Below are positions 18,611-28,266 of a stretch of DNA of 64,000 bases, piece by piece. Under the pieces are notes generated by a model. That model worked only from the letters and a program-made list of their open reading frames with translations, was not told where the DNA came from and searched no databases. Position 1 is the first letter of the stretch; every line of letters starts with the position of its first letter. A program made the translations under genes and the position numbers. The DNA comes from an uncultured Muribaculaceae bacterium (GTDB lineage: Bacteria; Bacteroidota; Bacteroidia; Bacteroidales; Muribaculaceae), in assembly GCA_910584365.1 (NCBI GenBank), contig CAJUAF010000011.1:1-64000 (forward strand). Direction: 5' to 3'.

Positions 18611-20224
18611 TCAGCACTTGCCGGTGGCGTGGTTGCAGATGGCGGTGGATTCTGCTGCCTCGACCTCTTCTTCGGTAGGAACATAGCCGGCAGGCCACTT
18701 GGAAACCTGGTCGGGGCGGCGTCCCTCTATCTGCCAGTCGAAGGGATAGAAGTGGGCGTTTGGGTTACGCCAGGAGGGTTTGCGGCAGGCGTAAATGACA
18801 AGCGGGAGGGCCAGGAAGAGGCCGACGCCTACTACGATTATGCCTACATAGACGACAGGGGAGCCGATAGTGATCTGCGATGGGGGAAGGTAGCTGAGAA
18901 TCATCGCCAGCAGGGCGCCGATGATGCCGATGCCGCTGACGAGGATCATGCCGATTTTCCCGCCGGGAACCTTGAAGCCCCGCTGGCGGTTGGGGGAGGT
19001 GCGCCGCAGGCGGATAAAGGCGCCGTAGATAATCAGCACCATGATTAGGTAGATGATGGTAGCCATCTGCGACAGTATCTGATAGGCGGATTCGACCGTC
19101 GGGAGAACTATCAGTACGAGGCTCAGAAGCGATACGAAGGCTCCCTCGATAATCAGAATCGGGCGGTTGACTCCTTTGGCGTTGACTGCCTGGAGAGAGC
19201 GGGGAAGATAGCCCGACTGTGCGACAGCCATCAGGCCGGTGGCCGGTCCGGTCACCAGGGCGCTGATTTGGCCTATGACGCCGAACATTATCAGGAGCGC
19301 CATCACGTTGCCCATCCAGCTCAGGTTAAACGACGCCCACAACCCCTTGTAGGCCACCAGCAGAGACTGAAGCAGGTCGATATGCCCTGAGGGCACGACC
19401 AGCCCGATTACCAGGGTGCCGAGCGCATAGACCGCCACGATGATAATCACCGCCAGCAATACCGAGCGGGGGAACTGTCTGGCCGGGTTCGGCATATCGT
19501 TGATATGGACCGCCTGGATTTCCATTCCGGCGTAGAAGAGGAAGATGGAGGCGGCCAGCACGATGGTTCCCAGGTGAGAGAAATCGGGGAAGAAGCTTAC
19601 ATGGTCCATATAGTCATGTTTCCCCATCAGGACATATATGATTCCCAGCAGAATCAGCACCGCACCCGGAATAATCGTTCCGATCATACCGCCGTAGGTA
19701 CTCAGTTTATTGGCCGATTTCTGGCCGCGGAAGGCATTGAGCGTCGCCAGCCAGTACATCAGCATCGCCACTGCCAGCGTATATATCTTGTTCGAGGCAA
19801 GGGCTGCGTCGAAACTCTCTGGCCAGAAAATATAGGCCAGCGATGAGGCGCCGAACATCAGCACCGTAGGGAACCAGAAAACGACTGTCTGCCACTCGAG
19901 ATACATCGCCGTCCATCCCCACCGGGGACCGAATGCCTCCGACACCCAGCGGTAGAGACCGCCGGAGCGCGTATATGTCGAGGCAAGTTCGGCGCAGACA
20001 AGCGCGAACGGCACCAGGAACACTATCGCCGCGAACAGGTAGAAGAAAATCGACTGTACGCCGTATTTGGCCTCTGACGGCAGTCCGCGCAGACTCAGAA
20101 TAGACGTTACGATAAGAATAGCCATCGCGGCCATGGTCAGCGAGCCTTTCGCTGTCGAGATAATTTTCTTTCGCCCCGAGGAAGTGACGGCCGGTTCGGG
20201 GGCGTTTGCTGGCTTGTTATCCAT
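18611..20224 (-). CDS. gadC: GadC-like glutamate/GABA (amino-acid) antiporter
   Basis: A 537-residue APC-superfamily protein with about 12 hydrophobic segments. The opening GSLTMAAMAILIVTSILSLR followed by GLPSEAKYG is characteristic of the GadC branch (glutamate:GABA exchange), as is AELASTYTRSGGLYRWV in the third segment. The cytoplasmic C-terminal tail (about 475-537) has the length of the pH-sensing 'C-plug' of GadC. In acid resistance such a carrier imports glutamate and exports GABA made by glutamate decarboxylase. No gadB or glutaminase gene adjoins it, so exchange of another amino acid pair is possible. It is monocistronic with its own terminator. A weak -7-like element (TATATTTC, minus) lies near 20302-20309. 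Confidence 0.75.
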   Translation of the reverse strand: MDNKPANAPEPAVTSSGRKKIISTAKGSLTMAAMAILIVTSILSLRGLPSEAKYGVQSIFFYLFAAIVFLVPFALVCAELASTYTRSGGLYRWVSEAFGPRWGWTAMYLEWQTVVFWFPTVLMFGASSLAYIFWPESFDAALASNKIYTLAVAMLMYWLATLNAFRGQKSANKLSTYGGMIGTIIPGAVLILLGIIYVLMGKHDYMDHVSFFPDFSHLGTIVLAASIFLFYAGMEIQAVHINDMPNPARQFPRSVLLAVIIIVAVYALGTLVIGLVVPSGHIDLLQSLLVAYKGLWASFNLSWMGNVMALLIMFGVIGQISALVTGPATGLMAVAQSGYLPRSLQAVNAKGVNRPILIIEGAFVSLLSLVLIVLPTVESAYQILSQMATIIYLIMVLIIYGAFIRLRRTSPNRQRGFKVPGGKIGMILVSGIGIIGALLAMILSYLPPSQITIGSPVVYVGIIVVGVGLFLALPLVIYACRKPSWRNPNAHFYPFDWQIEGRRPDQVSKWPAGYVPTEEEVEAAESTAICNHATGKC

Positions 20225-20534
20225 ATACTGTACGCTGTGGTTATAAATCCTGACTGTCTGTCAAAGATTGCCGCGCACGGAGCGCGACAATAACAGTAGC
20301 AGAAATATAACATCTTCCTCCCGGAGAAGTCCAGTCTTGGTTTGGATATTTTAATATATATTAATCTAATTTAATGGATGGTTTATGCTTTGCCGGTGCG
20401 GTTTCAGGGGTGAAGGTTCCCTGGCTGGAAATCCGGAGGTGGGGAGGGGAATGTTAACAATCTCCCGGATAAAGTGATATTTGGTGGTTTGGAGGGATTT
20501 GCGTAACTTTGCATGAACTTTGTCAACTGCAACC
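20225..20534. other. Divergent promoter region gadC / pheT
   Basis: No gene seen. The left part serves the minus-strand antiporter gene and the right part serves pheT. For pheT, TTTG (20480-20483) and TAACTTTGC (20504-20512) are 20 bases apart, a good Bacteroidetes promoter giving a leader of only ~15-20 bases. This rules out the in-frame TTG at 20520 as a likely start. Confidence 0.65.
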
Positions 20535-23054
20535 ATGAATATTTCTTACAACTGGTTAAAACAATATATCGACTTCGACCTCTCGCCGGCCGAGCTGACC
20601 CAGGCGCTGACCTCCCTGGGGCTGGAATGCGATGCCGTAGAGGAAGTTGAATCCATCCGCGGAGGCCTCCGCGGGGTCGTTATCGGCAAGGTGCTTACCT
20701 GCGTGGAGCATCCCAACAGCGACCATCTCCATATCACCACCGTTGACCTGGGTCTGGACGCGCCCGTCCAGATTGTCTGCGGCGCTCCCAATGTGGCCGC
20801 CGGCCAGACCGTGGTAGTCGCTACTGTAGGCGCTACTCTTTATCCCGTCGGCGAAGAAAACGGTTTCCAGATTAAGAAATCCAAAATCCGCGGGGTGGAA
20901 TCCCTCGGAATGATATGTGCCGAGGACGAAATCGGAATCGGAGAATCACATGACGGCATTATCGTCATTGACCGTGAAGTCGCTCCTGGTACTCCTGCGG
21001 CCGAGTTCTACAATCTCCGGAGCGATTACTGCCTGGAGGTGGACCTCACCCCCAACCGTATCGACGGCGCCAGCCATTACGGCGTGGCCCGCGATCTGAA
21101 CGCCTATCTGCTGCGCCATCTCTCGGACGGCCATCTGCGCCGTCCATCGGTAGATGATTTCACCCTTGACCGTCAGGACGGCGGAGTGAGCGTGGAGGTG
21201 GCCGACCTCCAGGGCGCTCCCCGTTATTCGGGAGTGACCGTGCGCGGTGTGAAGGTCGCCGAGTCGCCCCAGTGGCTCAAAGACCGCCTGACCGCCATCG
21301 GTCTCCATCCCATCAATAATGTAGTCGACATTACCAACTATATCCTCCACGGCATGGGGCAGCCGCTCCATTGCTTCGACCTCAACAAGATCGGCGGAGG
21401 CAAAATCGTAGTGCGTACCTGCCCGACCGGCACGAAGTTCACCACTCTTGACGGCGTGGAGCGCGAACTCGACGAGGCCGATCTGATGATATGCGATGCC
21501 GGGAAGCCCATGTGTATCGCCGGCGTTTTCGGCGGTCTGGACTCCGGAGTTACTGAGGAGACCACCGACATATTCCTCGAAAGTGCCTGCTTTAATCCCA
21601 CCCGTGTCCGCAAGACGGCCCGTCGCCACGGCCTTTCCACCGACGCCTCTTTCCGCTATGAGCGCGGATGCGACGTCAACGCTACCGTCTATTGCCTCAA
21701 GCTGGCCGCCCTGATGGTCAAGGAGCTTGCCGGAGGCGAAATCTGCGGCCCACTGGTTGACATCTATCCCGACCCTGTGGCCTGCTTCCCGGTGGAACTC
21801 GATTACAACTATCTGCGCTCCCTCGTAGGAAAAGATATTCCCAATTCCGAGGTAAACGCTATCCTCCGTTCTCTGGAGATCGGAATCGATTCGATGGCCG
21901 GTGCCGACGGTATTCCCGTCGATGACGAGGCCCTCGCCGCAAGCGCCCGCCTGAGCGTGCCTACCTATCGCTTCGACGTGCGTCGTCCGTGCGACGTGGT
22001 CGAGGAGGTGCTTCGCGTCTACGGATATAACAACGTGGAGATTTCCGATACCGTCCACTCCTCGCTCCAGTACAAGAGCCTCTGCGACACCGCCGACGAC
22101 CTGCGCCGCCTGATTTCCGAACAGCTCACCGCCCTGGGATTCAATGAAATCCTTAATAATTCGCTGACGTCGGAGAATTATTACAAGGACCTGGCCAGCT
22201 GTCCCGCCGACCATTGCGTGAAGCTGCTCAATCCTCTGAGTACAGACCTCGATGTGATGCGCCAGACCCTTCTGTTCGGAGGGTTGGAATCCATCTGCCA
22301 CAATATCAACCGCCGTGCAGCCGACCTGGCCATGTATGAGTTCGGAAACGTATATTTCCGCAACCCACAGGCCATGTCGACCCAGGAAGCGCCCCTGGCG
22401 CCTTTCAGCGAGAGCGGTCGCCTTGCCCTCTGGCTGACCGGAGACTTCCGGAATGCCAACTGGGCGCGTGCAGCCCAGCCGGCCACTTATTTCGACCTCA
22501 AGGCGTGTGTGGAGAACCTCCTGATGCGTCTGGGCCTGTGGAACGGTTCGGTGCGCCTTGAGACGCTTCCCGCCGCCGAGACTCCCGATATCTTCGGCGC
22601 CGCCCAGGTGGTGAAGACCCGTTCAGGGAAAGTGCTGGGCCATCTCGGCACGGTCGCACGCCGGCTGCTTGCCGCCTCCGACATAAAGCAGGAAGTCTTC
22701 TACGCCGAACTGGACTGGAATGAGCTTGTAAGGCTCGCCGCCAGGACGAAGGTAGAGTTCTCGCCGCTCCCCAAGACGCAGCCCGTCAAGCGCGACCTGG
22801 CTCTGCTGGTCGACACTGCCGTCACTATGGCGAAAATCGAGGAGACTGTCCGCTCGGCCGAACGCAAGCTCCTCCGCGATGTCGAGCTGTTCGACGTCTA
22901 CGAGGGTAAGAATCTCCCCGCCGGCAAGAAGAGCTACGCCATCTCCCTTACCCTCCAGGATTTCGAAAAGACCCTCCAGGACAAGCAGATTGACAACTCC
23001 ATGAACCGCATCATCGAGGCCCTGCGCAAAAATCTCTCCGCCGAACTCCGATAA
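20535..23054 (+). CDS. pheT: Phenylalanyl-tRNA synthetase beta subunit
   Basis: An 839-residue protein that pairs with PheS to charge tRNA-Phe in the cytoplasm. The start is set at ATGAATATTTCTTAC (20535), giving the family's normal N terminus MNISYNWLKQYID; a TTG start 15 bases earlier is unlikely. Domains in order: tRNA-binding OB fold (about 40-155, EHPNSDHLHITTVDLG), B3/B4 editing region (about 215-400, with the GLSTDASFRYERG motif), B5 (about 405-500), the catalytic-like core, and a C-terminal ferredoxin-fold anticodon-binding domain (about 745-839, PKTQPVKRDLALLVD). Length is normal. pheS is not in the window. It is followed after 26 bases by yebC and likely co-transcribed. Confidence 0.97.
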   Translation: MNISYNWLKQYIDFDLSPAELTQALTSLGLECDAVEEVESIRGGLRGVVIGKVLTCVEHPNSDHLHITTVDLGLDAPVQIVCGAPNVAAGQTVVVATVGATLYPVGEENGFQIKKSKIRGVESLGMICAEDEIGIGESHDGIIVIDREVAPGTPAAEFYNLRSDYCLEVDLTPNRIDGASHYGVARDLNAYLLRHLSDGHLRRPSVDDFTLDRQDGGVSVEVADLQGAPRYSGVTVRGVKVAESPQWLKDRLTAIGLHPINNVVDITNYILHGMGQPLHCFDLNKIGGGKIVVRTCPTGTKFTTLDGVERELDEADLMICDAGKPMCIAGVFGGLDSGVTEETTDIFLESACFNPTRVRKTARRHGLSTDASFRYERGCDVNATVYCLKLAALMVKELAGGEICGPLVDIYPDPVACFPVELDYNYLRSLVGKDIPNSEVNAILRSLEIGIDSMAGADGIPVDDEALAASARLSVPTYRFDVRRPCDVVEEVLRVYGYNNVEISDTVHSSLQYKSLCDTADDLRRLISEQLTALGFNEILNNSLTSENYYKDLASCPADHCVKLLNPLSTDLDVMRQTLLFGGLESICHNINRRAADLAMYEFGNVYFRNPQAMSTQEAPLAPFSESGRLALWLTGDFRNANWARAAQPATYFDLKACVENLLMRLGLWNGSVRLETLPAAETPDIFGAAQVVKTRSGKVLGHLGTVARRLLAASDIKQEVFYAELDWNELVRLAARTKVEFSPLPKTQPVKRDLALLVDTAVTMAKIEETVRSAERKLLRDVELFDVYEGKNLPAGKKSYAISLTLQDFEKTLQDKQIDNSMNRIIEALRKNLSAELR

Positions 23055-23080
23055 CAAGAAAATAAGTATAATACCAACTC

Positions 23081-23812
23081 ATGGGAAGAGCATTTGAATA
23101 CCGTAAAGCCCGTAAGCTCAAACGCTGGGGCAATATGTCGAAAACATTTACCCGTATAGGTAAGGAAATCACCATCGCCGTAAAGGCTTCCGGTCCCGAT
23201 CCTGCCAACAACCCCCGTCTGCGCGCGCTCATGCAGACCGCCCGCTCCGAGAATATGCCCAAGGACACCGTCGAACGCGCCATCAAGAAGGCCACCGACA
23301 AGGATGCCAAGGACTACAAGGAGCTGACTTACGAGGGATACGGCCCCCACGGAATCGCTATCTTCGTGGAAGCCGCCACCGATAACAACACCCGCACCGT
23401 GGCCAACGTGCGCTCCTACTTCACAAAGCATGGCGGCAGCCTCGGCACACAGGGTTCGCTGACCTTCCTTTTCGACCACAAGGCTGTGCTGAAAATCCAG
23501 GCCAAACCCGATGTATCCCTCGAGGACCTCGAACTGGAACTTATTGACTGCGGTGTGGAAGAACTTGAAGCCGATGATGAAGGAAACGTTATCCTGACCG
23601 GTGCTTTTGAGGATTATTCCGGTATGCAGACCTACCTGGAGAGCAACGGCTACGAAATCCTCTCCACCGAGTTCGTCCGCATCCCCAATGACCTCAAGGA
23701 AGTTACCCCCGAGCAGCGCGAAAGCATCGACAAGCTCCTTGAGAAACTGGAAGAGGACGACGACGTCACCCAGGTCTTCCACAACATGAAGGAAGACGAC
23801 ACCGAGGAATAA
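23081..23812 (+). CDS. yebC: YebC/PmpR-family (TACO1) protein
   Basis: A 243-residue cytoplasmic protein. It has the family signatures: MGRAFEYRKARKLKRWGNMS at the N terminus, ENMPKDTVERAIKKA near residue 70, and YEGYGPHGIAIFVEAATDN near 110. Members were annotated as transcriptional regulators, and more recent work links them to relieving ribosome stalling, for example at proline runs. The acidic C-terminal tail (EDDDVTQVFHNMKEDDTEE) is normal. It lies downstream of pheT and before a hairpin terminator. Confidence 0.95.
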   Translation: MGRAFEYRKARKLKRWGNMSKTFTRIGKEITIAVKASGPDPANNPRLRALMQTARSENMPKDTVERAIKKATDKDAKDYKELTYEGYGPHGIAIFVEAATDNNTRTVANVRSYFTKHGGSLGTQGSLTFLFDHKAVLKIQAKPDVSLEDLELELIDCGVEELEADDEGNVILTGAFEDYSGMQTYLESNGYEILSTEFVRIPNDLKEVTPEQRESIDKLLEKLEEDDDVTQVFHNMKEDDTEE

Positions 23813-23868
23813 TACCCCATTCCCGCCTCGGATCGTTTACCAACAGGCGATTCCCGCTTTCCCCCTTA

Positions 23869-23907
23869 CAAACCGCCGCAACCGCGATAACCGGCTACGG
23901 CGGTTTG
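23869..23907 (+). terminator. Terminator after yebC
   Basis: CAAACCGCCG (23869-23878) and CGGCGGTTTG (23898-23907) form a perfect 10-bp stem. The T run is weak (CCATATATTG). Its placement between convergent genes suggests it serves both. Confidence 0.6.
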
Positions 23908-23946
23908 CCATATATTGCCAACAAGTTGCTTTAACGGCCGCTTCGG

Positions 23947-25036
23947 TCAATCTGAGGAGTCTGCGGAAGTAACTTCTGCAAGTGAACGCATAGATTTGTT
24001 ACGGATGAAACGGTCTGTATTGATTAAATCTTGCTGAGCGGTCAGTTTGGGCACTATGGCTTTAAGAACGGGAATCAGGCTTACGCTTACAGCCATTGTT
24101 ATTGTAAACAAAATTATGTCTGTGGTTATAGAATTGAGTCCTGATACAAAATGATTTAGCAATATGCTGGTCCAGCTGCAGACAGTAACGTGGATGCCGA
24201 GTATGATAATAGAATATCTGCCGATATATCTTATGCCAGGAACCGCGTCTAAAGTTTTGCATAGCAAGATAACAGCTGTAACAATGGTAATTGCTCCGAT
24301 ATAAAAACACAAGACATTCCCCTGTCTGAACATTGTCCCGAATCCGATATAAGGCTTGTTCCCAAGAATAAATAATCCAAATGATATGGCTAACAGGAGG
24401 ATGATAACAGGGATGTTGTATTGGTCAAACCGGTTGGGGTAAAGAATAGTTGTCCGTTTAAGTAAATATCCAAACATGAAAAACGGGAGCGCAGCCAAGC
24501 CAGAATCCATGTATAGCGGGAGAAAGAATTCGTTGTCAAAAAGGCATAAGGCTGTAATTCCGAGCGCAAGGGTAATAATGACAAGAATTGGCGTGTTATG
24601 AATTAATTTCGTCAAGATGAAAAACCAGACATTAGCCCAAAACAGAGCAAGAAGAAACCACAAGGCAATATTCACCAATGTTTTGGATGTTATGAACGAG
24701 TAGAAAGGGACATCTATTTCCACGCCCAATATAAACCGTCCGACCGCATACAGGATGTAGCCTATACTGTAAAAGAATAAGAACGGAATGATGAGGCGGT
24801 TGACTTTTTTTAGAACTGTAGGTATAAATCCTCCATAGTCCTTAAAGAAGATTCCTGATAGTGTGAAGTAAAAAGGCATCCGCAGCATACCCAAGCAAGG
24901 AGTGTTCACATCTATCTGGTCCGTAGTGTGGAAAAGAACTACAAGCAGGATACAGAATCCTTTCGCTGTATCGATAAAATTTATGCGCTTAGGTCTAATT
25001 CTTTGATTTACAGCGTTTTGTGGGGGGGGGTAGCAT
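23947..25036 (-). CDS. Acyltransferase-3 membrane protein, frameshifted by a 9-base G tract (phase-variable candidate, OFF here)
   Basis: From GTG 24909 a 320-residue multi-pass protein is open, but conserved coding continues upstream in that frame: KRINFIDTAKGFCILLVVLF then HTT, the classic first helix and active-site His of acyltransferase family 3 (O-acetylation of surface sugars). No start codon exists in that frame before a stop. The nearest ATG (25036) is followed by CTA and nine C (minus strand) and runs into TAG after 13 codons. With eight or eleven C it would read straight into the acyltransferase frame. Thus the gene is probably switched by slippage at 25022-25030 and is off as sequenced. 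About 10 hydrophobic segments follow. It stands alone, convergent to yebC, and is more A/T-rich than its neighbours, suggesting transfer. A homopolymer sequencing error is the main alternative. Confidence 0.75.
25022..25030 (-). repeat. Poly-G/C tract (9 bases) at the start of the acyltransferase gene
   Basis: Nine consecutive G on the plus strand (C on the coding strand) lie 6 bases inside the reading frame. Long G/C runs are classic slipped-strand switch points. A change of one base down or two up restores the acyltransferase frame. Confidence 0.85.
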
Positions 25037-25186
25037 GGGCGTGTATGTAATAAAAATATGAATTATTATGATTAAATAACGATGGCTGACATCAATTATT
25101 GTCCACAATCTGACTGTGGATTAGCATGGATATGGATTATCTCGCTGATTTGCAAATTTTTTCCGAAAGAGAGGGACGTAAAGAAA

Positions 25187-25209
25187 AGGCTGGCGCTCCG
25201 CGCCAGCCT
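25187..25209 (-). terminator. Terminator of the large secreted protein gene
   Basis: AGGCTGGCGC-TCC-GCGCCAGCCT is a perfect 10-bp stem with a 3-base loop. On the minus strand it is followed by TTTTCTTT. It lies ~100 bases after the stop of the gene at 25310-27484. The bases between 25037 and 25309 hold nothing else that I recognise. Confidence 0.75.
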
Positions 25210-25309
25210 CTTTGGTGGAATCCCCGTTAGCAGGGGAAATCTGACTTGTGTGTTTCAGGGGTGCTTAAACCAGAAATGAATCACTTGCTTTGGCTGTGAT
25301 ATATCTATT

Positions 25310-27484
25310 CTATTTACCTTCGCTGTAAATTAGTTTGGAGACGGAGGAACCGCGGCGCACGATGTAGATATTGCCTTCTATGGGAGCGGCTGCACGAATT
25401 CCCTCGATGGTGAAGTACTCGGCTGGAACGTCGGCTCCGGTGTTGAGGTCAATGACGTCTGTGCCGGAGACGATGGGGCCGGTCTTGGCGACAGTTATGC
25501 TGACCGGAGAGGGAGCGATGGCGCCGTTCTTGGCGACATACAGGGTGAGGGCATCGGCATTGGAGAGGTCCATGTAGTGGTGTTCGGCGGCGCTGGTGAA
25601 GGAGTAGCCTTCGGGAACGCTGACGCGGAGAGAAACAGCATTTGCAGTCTCATCTGTCTGTGCGGCCCCGGCCTTGTAGTATGCGCCGATACCGGCGGTT
25701 GTGGTGCTGGAGAGTTGTACGGAGCGGTAGACACTGTTGCTGGTCACGTCCTTGGGTCCTGTCCATGTACCCTCCCGGACAGGCCCCGTATAGAATACGT
25801 TCCCCTCATTGTTGACCAGGCCCAGTTCAAGGCCCGTGGAGGAGGGATATATTTCAATGGGAAGACGGGCTTCAAACGAGCCGTCGATATACGGACGGGA
25901 GGAATTGTTATACTTGACGACGAGGTTGTAGAGACCCGAACATGGGAGACTGGAGAGGGTCAGTTCTGCGGTGGAGAAGTCAGTCGTCCCCTCCGGGAAG
26001 ATGACACACTGCACGTTTGCCTGGCCGTCGGTATAGTTGCCGTCGGGGAGGTCTGTGCCCTCGGTTATAACGAACTCCTGCGCGGGTTCGAGCGTGGCGG
26101 TGTAGAAGACCTGGGATGCATCGCCCAGCTCGACGCCGGGTGCCGAGAGATGCAAGGTGTATGTGCCGTCATCCTCGCTCCAGGCAAATGCGGTATTGCC
26201 GGTGAGGTTATAGTCGGGTCGCATGGCGTTGATCGTCAGATAGAGTGTGGGTACATTTAAAGTGTAGTCTGGTCTCGAAGTTGCGTCGAGGCTTGGCTGG
26301 AGAGGATATTCAGTCGATGCGTCGCCTGAGTTTTCTGCGGAGAAATAAAAGCCTTCGCTGACGGGTGTCGTGGCAATCGCAGGATTAGGGCAGGATACAG
26401 AACTGAGATTTTTCAGGCTTTTTATTTCCTGTGGATTAACAAGGGTGATGGCCCCCGTTGTTTTATTTTTGGCTGCAATGTTGAAATATTTCAGTCCGGG
26501 GTTCCAGTTGACCTCAAACCGGTCGTAGACCGAAGACTCTACTACTTCGCTTTTGCTCCCGTCAAAGGCAGGCGCGTCCGGATCATAAGCCTGGCCGTAT
26601 ACCCAGACATATTCTAAGTCCTCCTTGACGGTGATTGTTACAGACTTCGAGCCTTCGTAGGTATAATTATAAACATAGGCTGTGAATTTGTATTTGCCGG
26701 GAGCGGCGCCTTTGAAGATTGTCAATATGTTTCCGGAAATACGGTAGTCCGAAGAGGGCTGCTCGCCGTCGGCGACTATATTCGGCGTACCGGCTTGAGT
26801 GTGACTCGCTTTAATTGTGAACGAATGTTGTTCAGTGTTTATTACGTTTGAGCCGGATGGTGTAAGCGATAACGTGGTTGATTGTACACCGTAGTATGTC
26901 GGGGCGCCACTATCCTTGTCTATGAAAAGGTAGAGCTTTTTTTCACTGTCGGTTGTGGGGTCGGCGAAGAGGATTTTCCCGTCGATTAGCTGCAGCTCTT
27001 TGCCTTCGTAATGGATCGTGCCGTTTTTGCCGTACTCGAACTTGACCTGGACTTTCGCGGCAGCAGTTTCTACACCTCTTGTCAAAATTGCCCCTTCGTC
27101 GGTTATTCCGCTGAAAAAGCAATTGTTGGAGCTTTGTTTAAATTTTAAGATATAATCGGACCCGCTTTTTTGGATCCGCAGTTTCTCGAAATCGGTGTTA
27201 CCAACGAGAAAGACACCTTTAGCTTGTCTTGTGACTGCTTTTTGTACGGCTTCGACTGTTGTTGGATTTCCGTAGGTTATACTATAAAAAGTAGGTGAAC
27301 TGTTTTCTGCATTCTCGGGGTGAATCAGGTAGTAATTAAACGTAGCCGAACTTGTTACAGAGGTACTCGACGGAACTACCGGGAAGTCGGATTCGGCAGC
27401 GACCATGATGGAGTGGCTTGCGGAGACTGTTTCGGGGAACGCGATTGCGAATACCCCAACGATTAGGAGTAAGATTTTCTTCAT
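25310..27484 (-). CDS. Large secreted protein with C-terminal sorting-type tail, unknown function
   Basis: A 724-residue protein with a signal peptide (MKKILLLIVGVFAIAFPETVSA). The body is beta-rich with several Ig-like or MBG-like segments (for example SVTITVKEDLEYVWVYGQAY near 290) and no catalytic motif. The C terminus (YFTIEGIRAAAPIEGNIYIV, then RRGSSVSKLIYS) has the form of the sorting tails on other secreted proteins of this window. It is the only gene between two terminators. Its upstream region carries a G-tract promoter element almost identical to one at 36264-36316, implying a ~105-base leader and possibly shared or variable expression. It is probably exported to the periplasm or surface. 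Function unknown. Confidence 0.7.
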   Translation of the reverse strand: MKKILLLIVGVFAIAFPETVSASHSIMVAAESDFPVVPSSTSVTSSATFNYYLIHPENAENSSPTFYSITYGNPTTVEAVQKAVTRQAKGVFLVGNTDFEKLRIQKSGSDYILKFKQSSNNCFFSGITDEGAILTRGVETAAAKVQVKFEYGKNGTIHYEGKELQLIDGKILFADPTTDSEKKLYLFIDKDSGAPTYYGVQSTTLSLTPSGSNVINTEQHSFTIKASHTQAGTPNIVADGEQPSSDYRISGNILTIFKGAAPGKYKFTAYVYNYTYEGSKSVTITVKEDLEYVWVYGQAYDPDAPAFDGSKSEVVESSVYDRFEVNWNPGLKYFNIAAKNKTTGAITLVNPQEIKSLKNLSSVSCPNPAIATTPVSEGFYFSAENSGDASTEYPLQPSLDATSRPDYTLNVPTLYLTINAMRPDYNLTGNTAFAWSEDDGTYTLHLSAPGVELGDASQVFYTATLEPAQEFVITEGTDLPDGNYTDGQANVQCVIFPEGTTDFSTAELTLSSLPCSGLYNLVVKYNNSSRPYIDGSFEARLPIEIYPSSTGLELGLVNNEGNVFYTGPVREGTWTGPKDVTSNSVYRSVQLSSTTTAGIGAYYKAGAAQTDETANAVSLRVSVPEGYSFTSAAEHHYMDLSNADALTLYVAKNGAIAPSPVSITVAKTGPIVSGTDVIDLNTGADVPAEYFTIEGIRAAAPIEGNIYIVRRGSSVSKLIYSEGK

Positions 27485-27945
27485 AAGCGAATTAAGATAT
27501 ATGATTTGTTGTAGAGAAATTTGCTTTAAGAGATTGGAAACGATGGATTTATACTACAAATTAGGTTGGTAGGCTGTCAAAGTCCAAGGAATTCCTGAGC
27601 AAATATACGACAAATAATTACCCCCCAATTATTTAACCTCTGTTAACATTGATAGGTGGTTTATAACTTTATTTTATAATTTTACAAGATAATGCACACA
27701 TCGAGCCAGTTTCAAGATCGTCTAAGGAACGTATCAAAAATGCGGATTCAGAAAAAGCTCCGCCGGGGGGTACAGAACACCGCCGCCCAGAGGAGAATAC
27801 ACCGGAGGGTTGGGGCGACGGCTGATTTTTTAGAGGGGAAAATGGAGCTTTTTTCGGGGATTCTGCGTAAATTTGCAAAAGATGTCATTCGGGACGTATT
27901 TTCCGGAGGGATCTACGTAATCAAGGTAGAATTTAAGAAAGATTT
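27485..27945. other. Divergent intergenic region with two promoters
   Basis: Holds the G-tract promoter of the minus-strand gene (27599-27650) and a -7 box TAAATTTGC (27868-27876) for the ftsB-like operon, giving a ~65-base leader. A plus-strand frame at 27692-27949 is basic, has no recognisable family and overlaps that promoter, so I do not call it a gene. Confidence 0.5.
27599..27650 (-). promoter_or_regulatory. G-tract promoter element, copy 1
   Basis: On the minus strand this reads: TTAAC boxes, TTAAATAATT, six G, TAATTATTTGTCG, then TATATTTGC as the -7 box. It is nearly identical to copy 2 at 36264-36316, which has seven G. The start site would be near 27592, 108 bases before the ATG of the secreted protein gene. 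Confidence 0.6.
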
Positions 27946-28260
27946 ATGATGAAGAATTTTCTCTCCGGAGCCTGGATATGGAGCCGCCGCTATATCACCC
28001 TGCCGCTTATAATAGCTGTGGCATATATCGTGTTCGTGCTGTTCTTCAACGAAAACTCCTATTTCAAGAGCGTGGAATATCAGGCGGAGATTGACCGTCT
28101 GGAAGCGGAAATCAAGGAAAACAACGACTCCATGAACTATTACCGCAGACTGAACGCGTCGCTGACAGCCAGCTCGGAGGAACTTGAGCGTATCGTGCGT
28201 GAACAGTATCATATGCAGCGCCCCAACGAGGATGTCTACGTATTTGAAAAAAGCAAATAA
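27946..28260 (+). CDS. FtsB/DivIC-like septum formation initiator
   Basis: A 104-residue single-pass membrane protein. A short cytoplasmic start is followed by one membrane helix (about 17-35, ITLPLIIAVAYIVFVLFF) and then a coiled coil (about 45-85, EIDRLEAEIKENNDSMNYYR), ending in the family's EELERIVREQYHMQRPNEDV motif. Such proteins form the FtsB-FtsL-FtsQ complex that activates septal wall synthesis. Two adjacent ATGs (27946, 27949) are possible starts. It heads an operon with a small membrane protein (6-base gap) and dapB, and lysine-pathway dapB supplies diaminopimelate for peptidoglycan, a sensible partner. Confidence 0.85.
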   Translation: MMKNFLSGAWIWSRRYITLPLIIAVAYIVFVLFFNENSYFKSVEYQAEIDRLEAEIKENNDSMNYYRRLNASLTASSEELERIVREQYHMQRPNEDVYVFEKSK

Positions 28261-28266
28261 ACCATA

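Noticed and set aside
25082..25279. 65-codon plus-strand frame
   Set aside because: It runs through the terminator hairpin at 25187-25209 and has no protein features.
27692..27949. 85-codon plus-strand frame before the ftsB-like gene
   Set aside because: Basic and low-complexity, with no recognisable family; it overlaps the promoter that best explains the ftsB-like operon.
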